Assembly (NCBI GenBank): GCA_033239005.1
Contig: BSQZ01000009.1
Coordinates: forward strand, 1,373,752-1,437,751
Length of the DNA: 64,000 nucleotides
Reading direction: 5' to 3'
Origin: Lamellibrachia satsuma
Lineage: Eukaryota > Annelida > Polychaeta > Sabellida > Siboglinidae
Part shown: piece after piece, positions 1 through 11,273 of the stretch
How positions within the stretch are numbered: the first letter of the stretch is position 1
Layout: each line of letters opens with the position of its first letter
Made by a program: the position numbers and the translations under genes
The notes under the pieces: generated by a model
What the model was told of the DNA's origin: nothing
What the model saw: the letters and a program-made list of their open reading frames with translations, nothing else
The model's database searches: none

Positions 1-24
1 AAGACACAGCTTGAAAACTCCAGT

Positions 25-185
25 TACAGGCACATGAAAACATGTAAACAATAATGGGTACAATTTGGGGTACTTACCCCTTGTTCACATTATTCTAGGG
101 CATTACAGCGATGTGCATGTAAATGCTTAGTTCTTTTTTTACAAGTGCTCAAGTATAGCAACTCAGTCGTTGGCTAAAATGTAAG
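25..185 (+). repeat. Dispersed repeat, copy 1 (inverted partner near 4.4 kb)
   Basis: About 150 bases here match, in reverse complement and with scattered differences, the segment at 4318-4475. Shared blocks include AATAATGGGTAC, TAGGGCATTACA and TCAAGTATAGC. The family is not identified. Open frames over it are probably fortuitous. Confidence 0.6.
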
Positions 186-1235
186 TAAATTCTGAGACAT
201 CAATTTTTGACCATAAAGGTACGTATAATCTAATGTATTCACAAGGTTTTTGCAGTTGACAACAATATGTACATAATTTTCTTAGTAGAGATAGAATAGG
301 TAGTAAAACCAGCAATAAGATTTGATATTGTGTTGTGATTAGAAAAAAAACTTCTATTTTAAATATATTTTTAACATGAAGCCATTTCAATTGGGAATCC
401 AAGTATGGTGCATTACACAAGCATTGTACCTGCCTTTCATATAAGACATAAATTGGAATTTTAGCTCCATGGCCACATAGCATTTTTAGCTGCTAAATAT
501 AGGCCACTTTTCAATATGTACCAACTGTGGAGATTGGTATCTCTAACAAGTTTTATTGTTGAAATATGAGTTTAAAATCACTCATTTGCTCAATTTTGCA
601 CATAAAAACATAAAACTGCAATGGCAGATTGTGGGAGAACTAGTAATATACAGATGTGGAAATACAACATCTATGTTACCATCTACATATAACAGAAAAA
701 AAGCAGGCCAAATCTCAAGAGTTCTAGCACAAATAGTTTTTGAGTTATTTGTATTTAAAGTAGAACAAGACATCTTTTTTCCAAAAAGTGGCAACTACGA
801 CAGAATCCAAAAAAATTTAAATGGTCATAACTCAGAAACTATTCCAGCTACAACCCTTTGGTTTGACAGGTGTGGTTATATTGAACTGTAGATTAATGGG
901 TAAAATTTTCATTGAATTAAAAAATATGAGTGCAACAAGATTTTCTTATTTTGGTTGATTTGAGACAGAATGCCCCCATATGTAATAATTATAAAAGCAT
1001 AATTAAGCTTCAGAGAGATCTTAATTGCATCATATCATAATGTCAAATGCTAAAACAGAACGGCTGTCTGAATGCTGCATGAACTTTGAACCTACACTAA
1101 ATGTCAGTTTTATACACTCAAACTGTTGATGTCATGAACTTTCATATAAGTAGTGAGGTAAAAATACAGCCACAATGTTAACCATTGGCATCAAGTCTGA
1201 TGGCACAAACATGCTATATACAAAATCGTCCACAC
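186..1235. other. No gene seen
   Basis: AT-rich sequence with short chance open frames on both strands (for example 556-891 plus) that show no recognisable domain. No RNA gene or element end was seen. Confidence 0.5.
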
Positions 1236-1822
1236 CACTTACCATGGGCCATCATGTGATCATCACTTACCATGGGCCATCATGTGATCATCACTTACCA
1301 TGGGCCATCCTGTGATCATCACTTACCATGGGCCATCATGTGATCATCACTTACCATGGGCCATCCTGTGATCATCACTTACCATGGGCCATCATGTGAT
1401 CATCACTTACCATGGGCCATCCTGTGATCATCACTTACCATGGGCCATCCTGTGATCATCACTTACCATGGGCCATCCTGTGATCATCACTTACCATGGG
1501 CCATCCTGTGATCATCACTTACCATGGGCCATCCTGTGATCATCACTTACCATGGGCCATCCTGTGATCATCACTTACCATGGGCCATCCTGTGATCATC
1601 ACTTACCATGGGCCATCCTGTGATCATCACTTACCATGGGCCATCCTGTGATCATCACTTACCATGGGCCATCCTGTGATCATCACTTACCATGGGCCAT
1701 CCTGTGATCATCACTTACCATGGGCCATCCTGTGATCATCACTTACCATGGGCCATCCTGCGATCATCACTTACCATGGGCCATCCTGCGATCATCACTT
1801 ACCATGGGCCATCCTGTGATCA
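1236..1822. repeat. 28-bp minisatellite, about 21 copies
   Basis: A head-to-tail array with a 28-base period. Each unit holds CACTTACCATGGGCCATC, then a variable ATG or CTG, then TGATCAT. The first seven units mix the A variant (CATCATG) and C variant (CATCCTG); the rest are C type, and two late units carry CTGCG. Each unit contains the palindromes CCATGG and TGATCA. There are no spacers between units. Confidence 0.95.
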
Positions 1823-3365
1823 AACGCAAATGTAGCCATGTGTTGATTTTTCCTCAGTGAAACAATTGGTCACTTTTCAAATGACAAAATGTTTTGTCAA
1901 TTACAATATTCATGAAAAAAAATCTTAATTTTAAAGTTGTGTTTTGTGAAACGTGACTGGAATCTTTTTTTTTTCAATTCAAGGTTATATAAAACCAACA
2001 CTTGAATGATGTGGCTACAAGTGATACTGTTGACATCGAAATCTGACTCAAAATTGATGGGAAACAACCCCAGAACATCTGAATCAAATCATCAAATGAT
2101 GTGTCACTGTCAAACACCAATTTGATAAACTCGATTTGACACGCGTTTGTGTTTTAAATTGTACTTTGGGTGTTGACCTGTGACATCACATTTATATGTG
2201 AATGTGAAATGGTTACCTCAATTGAAGCGGACGTCTGCAGGAAGGTGACCAGATCTTTCTTGCTGACACTATCTCCTGCCAACTGCTCATCTGTGTATGG
2301 TGGGGCAATATCAACAGACATTGCAGCTCTGCAAGAACCAACACTGCATGCTCACACATTACTAATATATTACAGTACTGGTGCTGAGTTAATATTTTCA
2401 ACAAGCGCTATGGATAGAGCTCTATGTTAACTGCCAGAAAGCACTTTGTGTCCCACAGAGAACTATAAGTTGAGCGAGTTATGATGGCAGCATATAATAT
2501 CCAGTTGGCATACATGTGTATATAATATCCAACAGGATGTTTGTAATTATAATATTATACTAATATTATACCATAATTAGCAACAAACATAAATTTTAAG
2601 AGCACTGCACAAAGTTTTTGATTAAACTATCAACAAATATGAACCCAGACTTCGAAATAGGGAACAAAAAGAGCACGGCCAAAGTGGCCATCGGGTAACA
2701 TCCATCTTGCCAAGGCCAAAAGAGGGGGCACCAAAGCCAACCGGACTCTGATCAAAAGTGTGCCAAGGCCATTTTTATTCAATTATGTAATGTGTTGATT
2801 GTTCACTGGACAAAAATTACCACCACCAGTTACCAGTACGAAGCAAAGTGTTGTTGGAGACAACGTACTCAAATTTGCTGAAGCATCCAAGAATTTCACC
2901 GCTGAAGTGGTTTCACATTCGAAGCAACCACAAGAATAACAAGATCCTAATCTTTCCATGTCGATAAACCAATGAACGACACTAGTTTTGTGAAGACACT
3001 GACGTAATTAGAATGGAATCATCCAATAAGCATTTGTAATGTTAAAGCAACGATTCCCAGAAAGTGCCAAGTCTTATTCCGGATGAAAATGTTTAACAAA
3101 ATGGCAGCCACCAAAGGCGGGCTTTACAGCAAGTACTCACTGACAGATTTGCTTTCTTAGGGGCATCACGGCAGGCAAATTGCCACGGTGCCGTCGGTTA
3201 TTTCAAGCCTTGTGAACCCCTTTTAAAAAAAGGGGTATAGCCTTTTCTGATGGTAAAAAAAACATATCAATAATTCCAAGAAACAAAATAATGTTTACCA
3301 GCATTTGTTTTGTTAAAAAAAAATTCTGCAAAATTAAGTTTGGCTGAAAGGAAATGACTGGAATG
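1823..3365. other. No gene seen
   Basis: Mostly AT-rich non-coding sequence. The stretch around 2670-2770 has several GGCCAAAG/TGGCCAT motifs that could be decayed transposon ends, but no pair of ends could be defined. Confidence 0.45.
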
Positions 3366-3371
3366 TTTGTT

Positions 3372-4191
3372 CAGGCCTCAACATTAATCTGTTGTACCCA
3401 GTGGCCCGTTGGGCCATTAGATTTTAAAAGTTACTGGGTTACTGATTTTTTATTTATTTAAAAAAACACATTTTCACAATACATCGCATTACTTGTATGT
3501 CGAGGATTTGTTTGGCCGTGATTTCCTTTACCATTGATGATTTACTTTTATGCTTTCTGTCAGTATTCCGCATGGCAGACAATGTCGAAGCCACAGCATG
3601 TCATGTTTCAAGAACGACAGGTGATGCGGATGCGACAGATTTTGACAATCCGTATCGAGTTACAGTTAGATATACTCAAAAATATGACGGGTGAACTGGA
3701 CCTGACACTGTATATAACCATAGCTGTTACAATTGGGTTTTATAGCGTGTCCTGGAATGTATGTTAGGCGCTGTCATGACACCTAGCGGACAGTCCGTGA
3801 ACCAGTCGGTTTATATGAAATTGGTACGTCGAAAGCCTATCGCGTAGCCAATACGTATCGTGCAGAAGAAAATGCTGCGATGTATCAATATACTGGTAAT
3901 ATGGCACAACCCTAATAAAATATAGGCATCCGCAATGCACGAGCAAAACAAGATGACACCTATACAAAGTGACAACACGAAAGCAGATGAGATGAAGATT
4001 GTGTTTAATTGTAGCGCTTGTTGAACAAGCGTTTGAAACGATGACACGTTGCTGTGACTAATCATAAAAAAATTACCTGAAACTATGATGGCCAACCGGG
4101 CCAGTAAAATATGAAAACTTGTGGCCTGAACTGGCCCGACAACCCCAAAAAGGGTGCCAGGCCAGTGGGCCTGTGTCAATGTCGAGGCCTG
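3372..4191 (+). mobile_element. Non-autonomous hAT-like element, copy 1
   Basis: The termini are inverted repeats: the left end starts CAGGCCTCAACATTAA and the right end, read inward, starts CAGGCCTCGACATTGA. TTTGTT flanks both ends directly (3366-3371 and 4192-4197). The CAGGSYTCGACATTAA style of end is typical of hAT elements, though a 6-bp repeat is shorter than the usual 8. No transposase was seen. A related copy lies inverted at 5905-6741. The open frames inside (3497-3767 plus, 3764-4179 minus) show no known domain. Confidence 0.7.
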
Positions 4192-4317
4192 TTTGTTTAA
4201 TTAAGCCAGAAAGTCCATAATGAAATGGTCATCCATTAGTTAGTCAGGTCTTTGTTGCACACACAAAGGACAGTACCAAGAAATGCTAGCTATAAGTATA
4301 AGTCTGGTGTCATCCCC

Positions 4318-4475
4318 AGAAAATTTTATGACTAAGTGGCTATACTTGACCACTTCTGTAAAAGAACAAAGTATTTACAGGCAAATTGTGAGTGTAATGC
4401 CCTATAATATGAACATGGGGCAAGCACCCCAAAATCGTACCCATTATTTTACTTGTATTCAGGTACCTTGTACCT
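4318..4475 (-). repeat. Dispersed repeat, copy 2 (inverted partner of 25-185)
   Basis: The reverse complement matches 25-185, sharing ATAATGGGTAC and AGGGCATTACA. The match ends near the edges given. The repeat family is unknown. Confidence 0.6.
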
Positions 4476-4986
4476 AACTTGAGTTTACAAGCTACATATA
4501 TGAAATTTGCTGAATATGTAGACATTATATTAGTACAGATTGTCTTTGTAAAATTCAAGAATGATAGGGAGAAGGACAATGGGTGCAGGAAAATGGGACA
4601 AAAACTAAATTATGAAAGTGATTTCAACAGTCTGTATTTCATTGTTGTGTTAAAGTACAATGTCCAAATTGCTGAACTCTATTATCAGGGATACTGGCAA
4701 TAGTCTTTAAAGGGAATAACAACAATGATTGCTTGAAATCATATTATATTGCATCTTGTAGTATATTTCCATTTCCACAACACCGAAAAATTCATTAGAA
4801 TTCAATTAATTACTAATTCTAAATAATACTCTGTCCTACTGGCCTGCTTCAATTATGCATATTTTCCCCACGATTATCAGCAAGCTTCGACGTGACGTCA
4901 CTGACGATAGGGAAATGATACGAGACTTTCCATTCTTTCACCATACAATTGACAGCGATAGCGGTTATTTAGAAGCAAGCATCACA
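4476..4986. other. No gene seen
   Basis: AT-rich sequence between the dispersed repeat and the THAP fragment, with no supported feature. Confidence 0.4.
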
Positions 4987-5280
4987 ATGGTTTGTTGCAC
5001 GGCATTCGGTTGTAAAGCAAACAGTAATAGCAGAGCAGGATGTGGGTGGTATAGGTTCCCTAAGGACCCAACTTTGCTAAAGAAATGGCTCGCGGAAATG
5101 AAGCGCGCAGACAACATTCCATCAAAACACAGCTGGCTTTGCTTGGCTCACTGCGATTGTCCCTGAACAGTCCGAGTCAGCATCCTTTGTTACATTGGTG
5201 GAGATCCATAATGTTGATGTGACTGCCGCTAGTAACAGAGACACTACTGTATTGCCGCCCACCGCTGGCACTCTTTGCAG
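4987..5280 (+). pseudogene. THAP zinc-finger fragment, frameshifted
   Basis: The ATG at 4987 opens a 59-residue frame that reads as a THAP (C2CH) DNA-binding domain: Cys4 and Cys9, an RFPKDP motif at residues 23-28, Trp34, then Cys52-x2-His55. The frame stops at 5166. In another frame just after it, the text continues with an AIVPEQ-like segment and stays open to about 5275. The AIVPEQ segment resembles the AVPTIF-type motif that follows THAP domains, so a frameshift or small deletion near 5150 is likely. THAP domains occur in P-element and Kolobok transposases and in domesticated genes. No catalytic domain follows, so a transposon relic is the simplest reading. The C2CH pattern is seen; the origin is inferred. 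Confidence 0.65.
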
Positions 5281-5904
5281 TGGCCAAGCACGATCATGGT
5301 AGACATCAAAATTTAGTCTGATTCGAGCGTAGGCCCTACTCTCGGCAGTAGTTTCCCGGTTCTTCAACTCAAACGGCAGGCAAACCACATACGATTAGGC
5401 TGTGCTCATCCAAATAAATTCATATTGTTTAATGGGCAATAGTCAATACTGAATCTGGACGATTACTGTTTTATCAATAAAGCAATGTTTCAATGTATTA
5501 TTTTCAAAGCCAACTGTATTACTGAGTGCTGTATATTCTATTTTTATTTATTGTATTGCTTTATTTTTAGTGTCAAGCATTTGATTTTGCGTGTGACTAA
5601 TCATATTTATTCATATTAGACGTATTTGTATGCATGTAGTTAGCCTTAAGATGCGTCAAATATTACTTCCATGTTTATATATTTAACCTGTGCAGGTGAT
5701 AATGCCAACCTCATTGCACAGCTAGTAAGACTCGATTGGGCCAATAATGGTTAAACCGGACTTGGCCTGCCATTGAAAAAACCTAATTCAGCCAATAATG
5801 GCTGTCATTTGACATTTGCTCAACTTGCATATAATATATAGCAATAATGGCTGTCATAGACGCGAACGGCTTCCATGGAAGCCAGTCGTGCATTTAAGGT
5901 TTTT
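5281..5904. other. No gene seen; second half of a shared repeat segment
   Basis: Bases 5349-5392 (TTTCCCGGTTCTTCAACTC, then AAACGGCAGGCAAACCACA) recur at 9096-9137. The rest is AT-rich with no supported gene. Confidence 0.45.
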
Positions 5905-6741
5905 TAGAATGTTCAAGACTGGCAACATTTTATTTCTGGCTAATGGCCTGCAGGTGGGCCATCAAATTTTCAGATCATTTTATACGATTAGTCACAGCAA
6001 CAGGCCATCATTTCAATTGTTTGTTCTTGCCATCCACCCTGGCGCTACAATTAAACACAATCTTCATCTCATCTGCTTGCATGTTGTCGCTTCGTATAGT
6101 TGCCATCTCGTTTTGATACGTACAAGCCTCACAACAGTAGCGACACCATGCAGACTTTTTGTGAAGCTCATGCATTGCGAACGCCTATATTTTACTAGGT
6201 TTGCGCCACGTTATCAGTATAACGATATATCGCAGCATTTTCTTCTGCACGACACGTATCAGCTATCGCAATACGCCTTCAACGTACCAATTTCACATAA
6301 ACCGAATGGTTCACAGTGTCCACTAGGTGTCATGAGTGCCTAACATACATTCCAGGACACACTAGGGCGCAGATAGTTCAGTTTACCATAACTTTGTACT
6401 TCAGTCCAAAAGTTTATATTCGAAAGAAACCTAATTGTAACAGTTATAGTTATATACAGTGTCAGGTACGATTTGCTCATCGTATTTTTTAGTATAACTA
6501 GCTGTAACTCGATACGGATTGTCAGAAAATGCCAACAGTACGCATGCGGCAATTCTAGCAGCAACATTGTCTGCATGAGGAATACTGACAAAAAGCAAAA
6601 AAATAAATCACCAACAATAAAAGAAATCACAGCCAAACTCGTATCATCGACTTCTAATGTTTTTTTTTAATTCGGCCAGTAACTTTAAAAATCTACTGGC
6701 CTGAGGGGCCACTGGGTACAACAGCTTAACGTCGAGGCCTG
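5905..6741 (-). mobile_element. Non-autonomous hAT-like element, copy 2 (inverted, one end lost)
   Basis: Most of copy 1 (3372-4191) is found here in reverse complement with many differences. Shared blocks include GATTAGTCACAGCAAC, CGCTACAATTAAACACAATC and CGCAGCATTTTCTTCTGCAC. The right end GTCGAGGCCTG at 6731-6741 is the intact terminus. The opposite terminus is not recognisable. The divergence shows an old family. Confidence 0.65.
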
Positions 6742-6981
6742 CACACACATATACATACATATATAGAAACACACAAACACACCAAGCATACCCCGTACCC
6801 CATTTTGGCACAAACTAATCCATTTAATATTTAGCACAACATTTTTCACAACTATTTATGGAGTGAACACCCATTTATATGCCAATTGACTAATAAATAA
6901 TTTGGTTTGACAATATTAAAATAATTTGGTTTAACAATACTAAAATCAGTAGGGCATTCCAACCAATAGTAGCGCATTCCA

Positions 6982-7070
6982 ACCAGGCCGCTGGAGCATT
7001 GCGACCAGGCCGCTGGAGCATTGCGACCAGGCCGCTGGAGCATTGCGACCAGGCCGTTGGAGCATTGCGA
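6982..7070. repeat. 22-bp tandem repeat, 4 copies
   Basis: Four units of about 22 bases built on CCAGGCCGCTGGAGCATTGC, then a degenerate run of GTGCATTCAGG(T/C)AGTG. Open frames across it on both strands are products of the repeat. Confidence 0.9.
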
Positions 7071-8504
7071 CTAGGTTTTGTGCATTCAGGTAGTGGTGCA
7101 TTCAGGCAGTGGGGCATTCCGACCATGCTGCAACAGGCAGCATCCTTTCCCTATCAGAAAAACCCAGTTAAGCAAACAATTGTAGGCTACTAGTTCAGGC
7201 CATAATCCCTGTTTGTTCAGTTAAGCCACCAGGATGTCCACAAAGCACCATTCATCAGCTAACCCATGGAAAGCCTTTTAATGAAGTCAGGAGACCATGC
7301 CACTGGTTAACAGTGCTAACTGCTAAGAACTGCCAGCTGAGTCTACTTAGATGTAGAAGTAAGGTGACTCAAGTCAGACTGCCTGCAGCCTTACACCAGT
7401 ATTAAGTACAATTTGGTGCCAGCAGTCCAATTAAAAAGTACAAAGGGGATTCTGAGCATGTTATATTGGCATGTGCTAACTATCTCAACAACAAGTAGTC
7501 TAACAGCAGAAAATATAAATTGCAAACTTCTAATATAAACAGATTACAAATTGCAACACTGCCTTTGTGCACCAAAAAAGACAAACTGAACTGATGTATC
7601 AGCATGTTGGTCTCATGTGGTCTTTATTCAAAACAAGGACAAACTTTACTCAAATTGTCACACACCCCATCCCTTTCAGGGATCGATCTGGGCAGCGACC
7701 TTGCGTCATTGATGCATCATATTTTTAAATGCTGCATTGTTTTTTTGCAGTGTGTGCCCTAGTGATGCATATTTATATAAACAGACACAGTATCTTTTGT
7801 TACAATACAGATTTTAAAATAAACTAGTGATCTCTGTACATGTTGTTGATATTATTGGTAATATATTAAATATACCCAGAGATGTGGGCAGTCATACAAA
7901 CACAAAACATCAAGTGTTTAGCAGAAGTAAAACTTATTATATTTAGATACACCTCATATTTCGCGTAGAACAAATTATCAAGCAAGCAAAATAAAATATA
8001 CTGAATGTAATAAAAAAAACTGCAAATATGATTACTGGCCTAATATGAAATTAACTGTAATGCTCACAATTACCATGTTATGCAAAGTAACCATGTTATG
8101 CAAATTAATTGCACTTTTATTAAATTAATTAAATTTCAAAAAGGCACATAGTTATGCCTCTAGTGTGCTCTTTTCCAGATCGATCCCTGCGGCCTTTGTT
8201 CCAATTTGGACAAATATTCTCAACTCTACCCCTTCAAATGATGTACATGTTTAGGGGGTGGGGTTGGTAATGTTTAGTTACTGGTATAACAACTACAAAG
8301 ATATTGGTATAATGGGTATTATTATATCAATGCATGTGGTTTATATAACTTAATTGTTAATTGCAGTTAAGAAGGGACTCCAAGCAAAAACTGATTTTAT
8401 GAGTCATGCCATGTCTGAATGTCTGTAAAAGGGAGGGGTTTGTAAAAGGTAACGGTACGTTTGGGAATGGAAATGTCATTCAAAAATGTACCCGTAGTTT
8501 ACTT
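7071..8504. other. No gene seen
   Basis: AT-rich sequence with no coding frame showing a domain, no defined element ends and no RNA gene. Confidence 0.45.
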
Positions 8505-8610
8505 GTACTCGTGAGAATGTACTTGTACTCAGCTTTTAGCAATGTATTCGTACTTGTACTCATCCATCACCACTGTACTTGTACTCATGACAATGTACTT
8601 GGCCCGTCTG
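8505..8610. repeat. Degenerate repeat of GTACTTGTACTC
   Basis: GTACTTGTACTC or a close variant recurs about four times at irregular spacing of roughly 20-35 bases. No function can be assigned. Confidence 0.6.
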
Positions 8611-9071
8611 CCCGTCTTGAAGACAGGCAAACGTCTTACGACGACGGGTACAATGAAAATAAAAGACGGGTTTTTCTTTTTACAAGATGAAAATTTTTCA
8701 TAATAAAATTGTTTGAACTGTCTTAGTGACTCTTAGTGCACAAGATCGTGATTCGACGAATGTTGTCAGCGGCAGAATAGTGAATACCTCCGATCTACGA
8801 GTCTATATTTTTATATACTTGACATCGTTGAAAAATGATACTGTGGTTGATCTCTATTTATTGTAATCGTGTTCATCATTGGTTGGGAAACGTGTTTCTA
8901 TGGCCTTTCTTGGTGCTTATCCATTGGTGCTCTCATTTGAAGAAACAATCCCGTGACCCGGATGTTGTGGCCGAGTTTAAAATGGCACCCGCCAACCGAG
9001 TGAAAAGATGCAATAATGTCAACGTCAAAGTTTGTGACAATCGATGCCTTTTTCGTAAACTTGAATAAAAT
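8611..9071. other. No gene assigned
   Basis: A 77-codon frame at 8835-9068 runs just ahead of the THAP-linker fragment. It has several cysteines but no clear domain, and could be diverged THAP-gene remains. Confidence 0.35.
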
Positions 9072-9137
9072 CAGCATTCCTGCAATTGTCCCTGAACAGT
9101 TTCCCGGTTCCTCAAATCAAACGGCAGGCAAACCACA
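9072..9137 (+). other. THAP-gene linker fragment (shared with 5154-5392)
   Basis: This stretch repeats two blocks from the THAP region, GATTGTCCCTGAACAG and TTTCCCGGTTC...AAACGGCAGGCAAACCACA. Here they are directly adjacent, while at 5154-5392 they are separated by about 180 bases. One frame reads SIPAIVPEQFPGSSN, which resembles the AVPTIF-type motif after THAP domains. It is interrupted at 9138 by a foldback MITE. Confidence 0.5.
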
Positions 9138-9240
9138 AATCATAAAATAATAACTGCAATATTGTATAGTAAAAATATATATCTATATTAAAAACATACT
9201 ATATGTTTTAATATATATATATATATTATTAAAGAGTCTA

Positions 9241-9277
<37 letters not shown>

Positions 9278-9355
9278 TATTAAAAATATAGTAGTCTATT
9301 TTTAATATAGATATATATTTTTACTATACAATATTGCAGTTATTATTTTATGATT
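9138..9355. mobile_element. AT-rich foldback MITE
   Basis: Near-perfect inverted arms of about 57 bases: AATCATAAAATAATAACTGC at 9138 and its complement ending TTATTATTTTATGATT at 9355. The centre is AT dinucleotide-rich. It would fold into a single long hairpin. It carries no coding sequence. Confidence 0.8.
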
Positions 9356-9894
9356 GCATGTATGTGTGCGCCTATGAACAGGCTGGTTGCAGATATATGG
9401 AGCTTTATAAATTTTACTAATAATAATAACACTAATGTATACTGGAATCACAGTATCTAGACGATATGCTCATGGTGAAGGAATTAAGCTGGTTCGAAGA
9501 GCATGCTGGATCGAAGCACATGCATTCGTTACCAGGCCCTTAAAATGTTGTCTCCTTTCAAGCATGATACAATTTCTGTTATCACTAATATCCAGGAAAC
9601 GTTACGTAATTAAATGTGTTATGACAACTACAATGACAACACTTAGACGCTGAAATGTGGTACAGTAGAACCCTAGATGAACGACCACCCTGATCAGCGA
9701 CCACCCGCCTTTCCCTGACCGTTTTTTCAATGACGGACTACGACCACTTTATAAATGACCCCTCGTCAACGACCACCCAGCAAACGCGACCAACGACCAG
9801 GGCAATTCGAATTTTACCCCCGATAAATGACTATCCGATAGGTTACAGCACACTTTTATTATGTGAATCTCGCAACGAAGAAAAATTGCGAGAG

Positions 9895-10922
9895 ATGTCG
9901 AGTCGAAAGATTTTAACTTTGGAAGATCGTGTGAAAGTCGTTGAACATTTGTCGAAAGGGAAGTCAGCCCGATCGATCGCACTGAGTCTCAATGTTGGAA
10001 AGACACAGGTGCAAACAATCGCGAAAGAAAAAGATGACATTTTGCACCGCTGGAAAGACGGGGAAAATGGCGACCACAAGTATGGCAAGAAGAGAAAGTG
10101 CGTGTATGAAGACCTGAACGAGGCTGTATGGGGATGGTTTTGTGACGCGAGGTCACGGAACATCCCCATGCCTGGCGTCATGATCCAGGAGAAAGCCGTC
10201 TATGAACTATGGATACGACTTCTCCGGATCGAACGTATGGCTCAACCGGTGGAAAGTCCGACACAACATCCGGTGCTCGGTCCTGAACAGCGAGAGTGCG
10301 GACGTCCCGGAGGAAGCCGTGAGGAACTGGGGGCAATGTCTGCCGGTCCTCTGCATCGGTTACGAAGTGAAGGACATCTTCAACGCAGATGAGAAGGGAA
10401 TGTTCTTCCGAGCGATGCCGACGAAGTCGATGGTGACGAAGGGCGATTCCTGCAATGGTGGGAAGAATGTGAAAGACTGAATCACAGCGCTGTTGGCAGC
10501 GAGCGCGACCGGTGAGAAACTGAAGCCGCTTGTCATCGGAAAGTCGAAGAAACCACGGTATTTCTATGAGGTTTGAACATCGTCGCATCCTCATGTTCGT
10601 CGACAACTGTGCAGCGCATCCTGACGTACAGCTGTTGCATGTGAAGCTTGTGTTTCTTCCGCCAAACACAACCTCCAAACTTCAGCCGTGCTATGCAGAC
10701 ATCATCCAAACGGTGAAGATGCACTACAGGAAGCGTCTCCTTTGTCACATCCTGCACCAGGTGGATGTCAATGAGACCGGCACAGCATCTACACTCGCCA
10801 AGTCAGTTACCGTGTTGGTTGCCACCATCTGGCTGAAGTCGGCTTGGGACATCCTGCAAGCCAGCACCATCGTGAAGTGCTTCAGGAAGTGCGGGTTTTA
10901 CGCTGACACAAGTTTCTCATAA
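9895..10922 (+). pseudogene. Tigger/pogo transposase, decayed
   Basis: The protein starts MSSRKILTLEDRVKVVE at 9895. Order of domains: an N-terminal Psq/CENP-B helix-turn-helix (RSIALSLNVGKTQV), a second CENP-B-type HTH domain ending in WLNRWKVRHNI, then the DDE core. The frame shifts near 10200. The first catalytic Asp is in IFNADEKGMF. A stop lies at 10478-10480. About 40 codons appear deleted near 10560, with another frame change. The second Asp is in FVDNCAAHP. The third Asp position, in LQPCYADII, reads Tyr where the family has Asp. Two frameshifts, a stop, a deletion and a lost catalytic residue make it inactive. It may have been spliced to the 11.3-12.2 kb frame. Confidence 0.88.
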
Positions 10923-11273
10923 AAAGCAATGTCACTGTTTTTTCCCACCGTATTGATGCATATGTTTTATTATTTTAATTTAAAGCCCTGCAGTTGAAAA
11001 CTCAAGCAAATGAATGTTTTATTTTTTCAGAAGCAGTTTTCCCCCCATTGTATTGTTACTTTAATTTACACCAAAGCAAATTAATGTTTTATATATTTTT
11101 TCAGAAGTTGGCAGAATAACAGTCAGTTTGCCTTAAATTTAGAAAATGCTTATGTTGTCAACTTGTGTTGCAGCCGCAACAGCAACCGTTGGAGCAGCCG
11201 TCCCTCGAGTCAGAGCTCTAGAACACCATTGGCGACATGACTGCAAGTATTCGCAGACATCGACAAGGATGAG

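Noticed and set aside
163..483. 106-codon minus-strand frame
   Set aside because: It partly overlaps a dispersed repeat and has no domain; composition is AT-driven.
1236..1822. CRISPR-like array of 28-bp repeats
   Set aside because: Units are directly head to tail with no unique spacers, and the surrounding DNA is eukaryotic.
5816..6343. 175-codon plus-strand frame
   Set aside because: It lies across the hAT-like MITE copy 2 and is not kept open in copy 1; no domain was seen.
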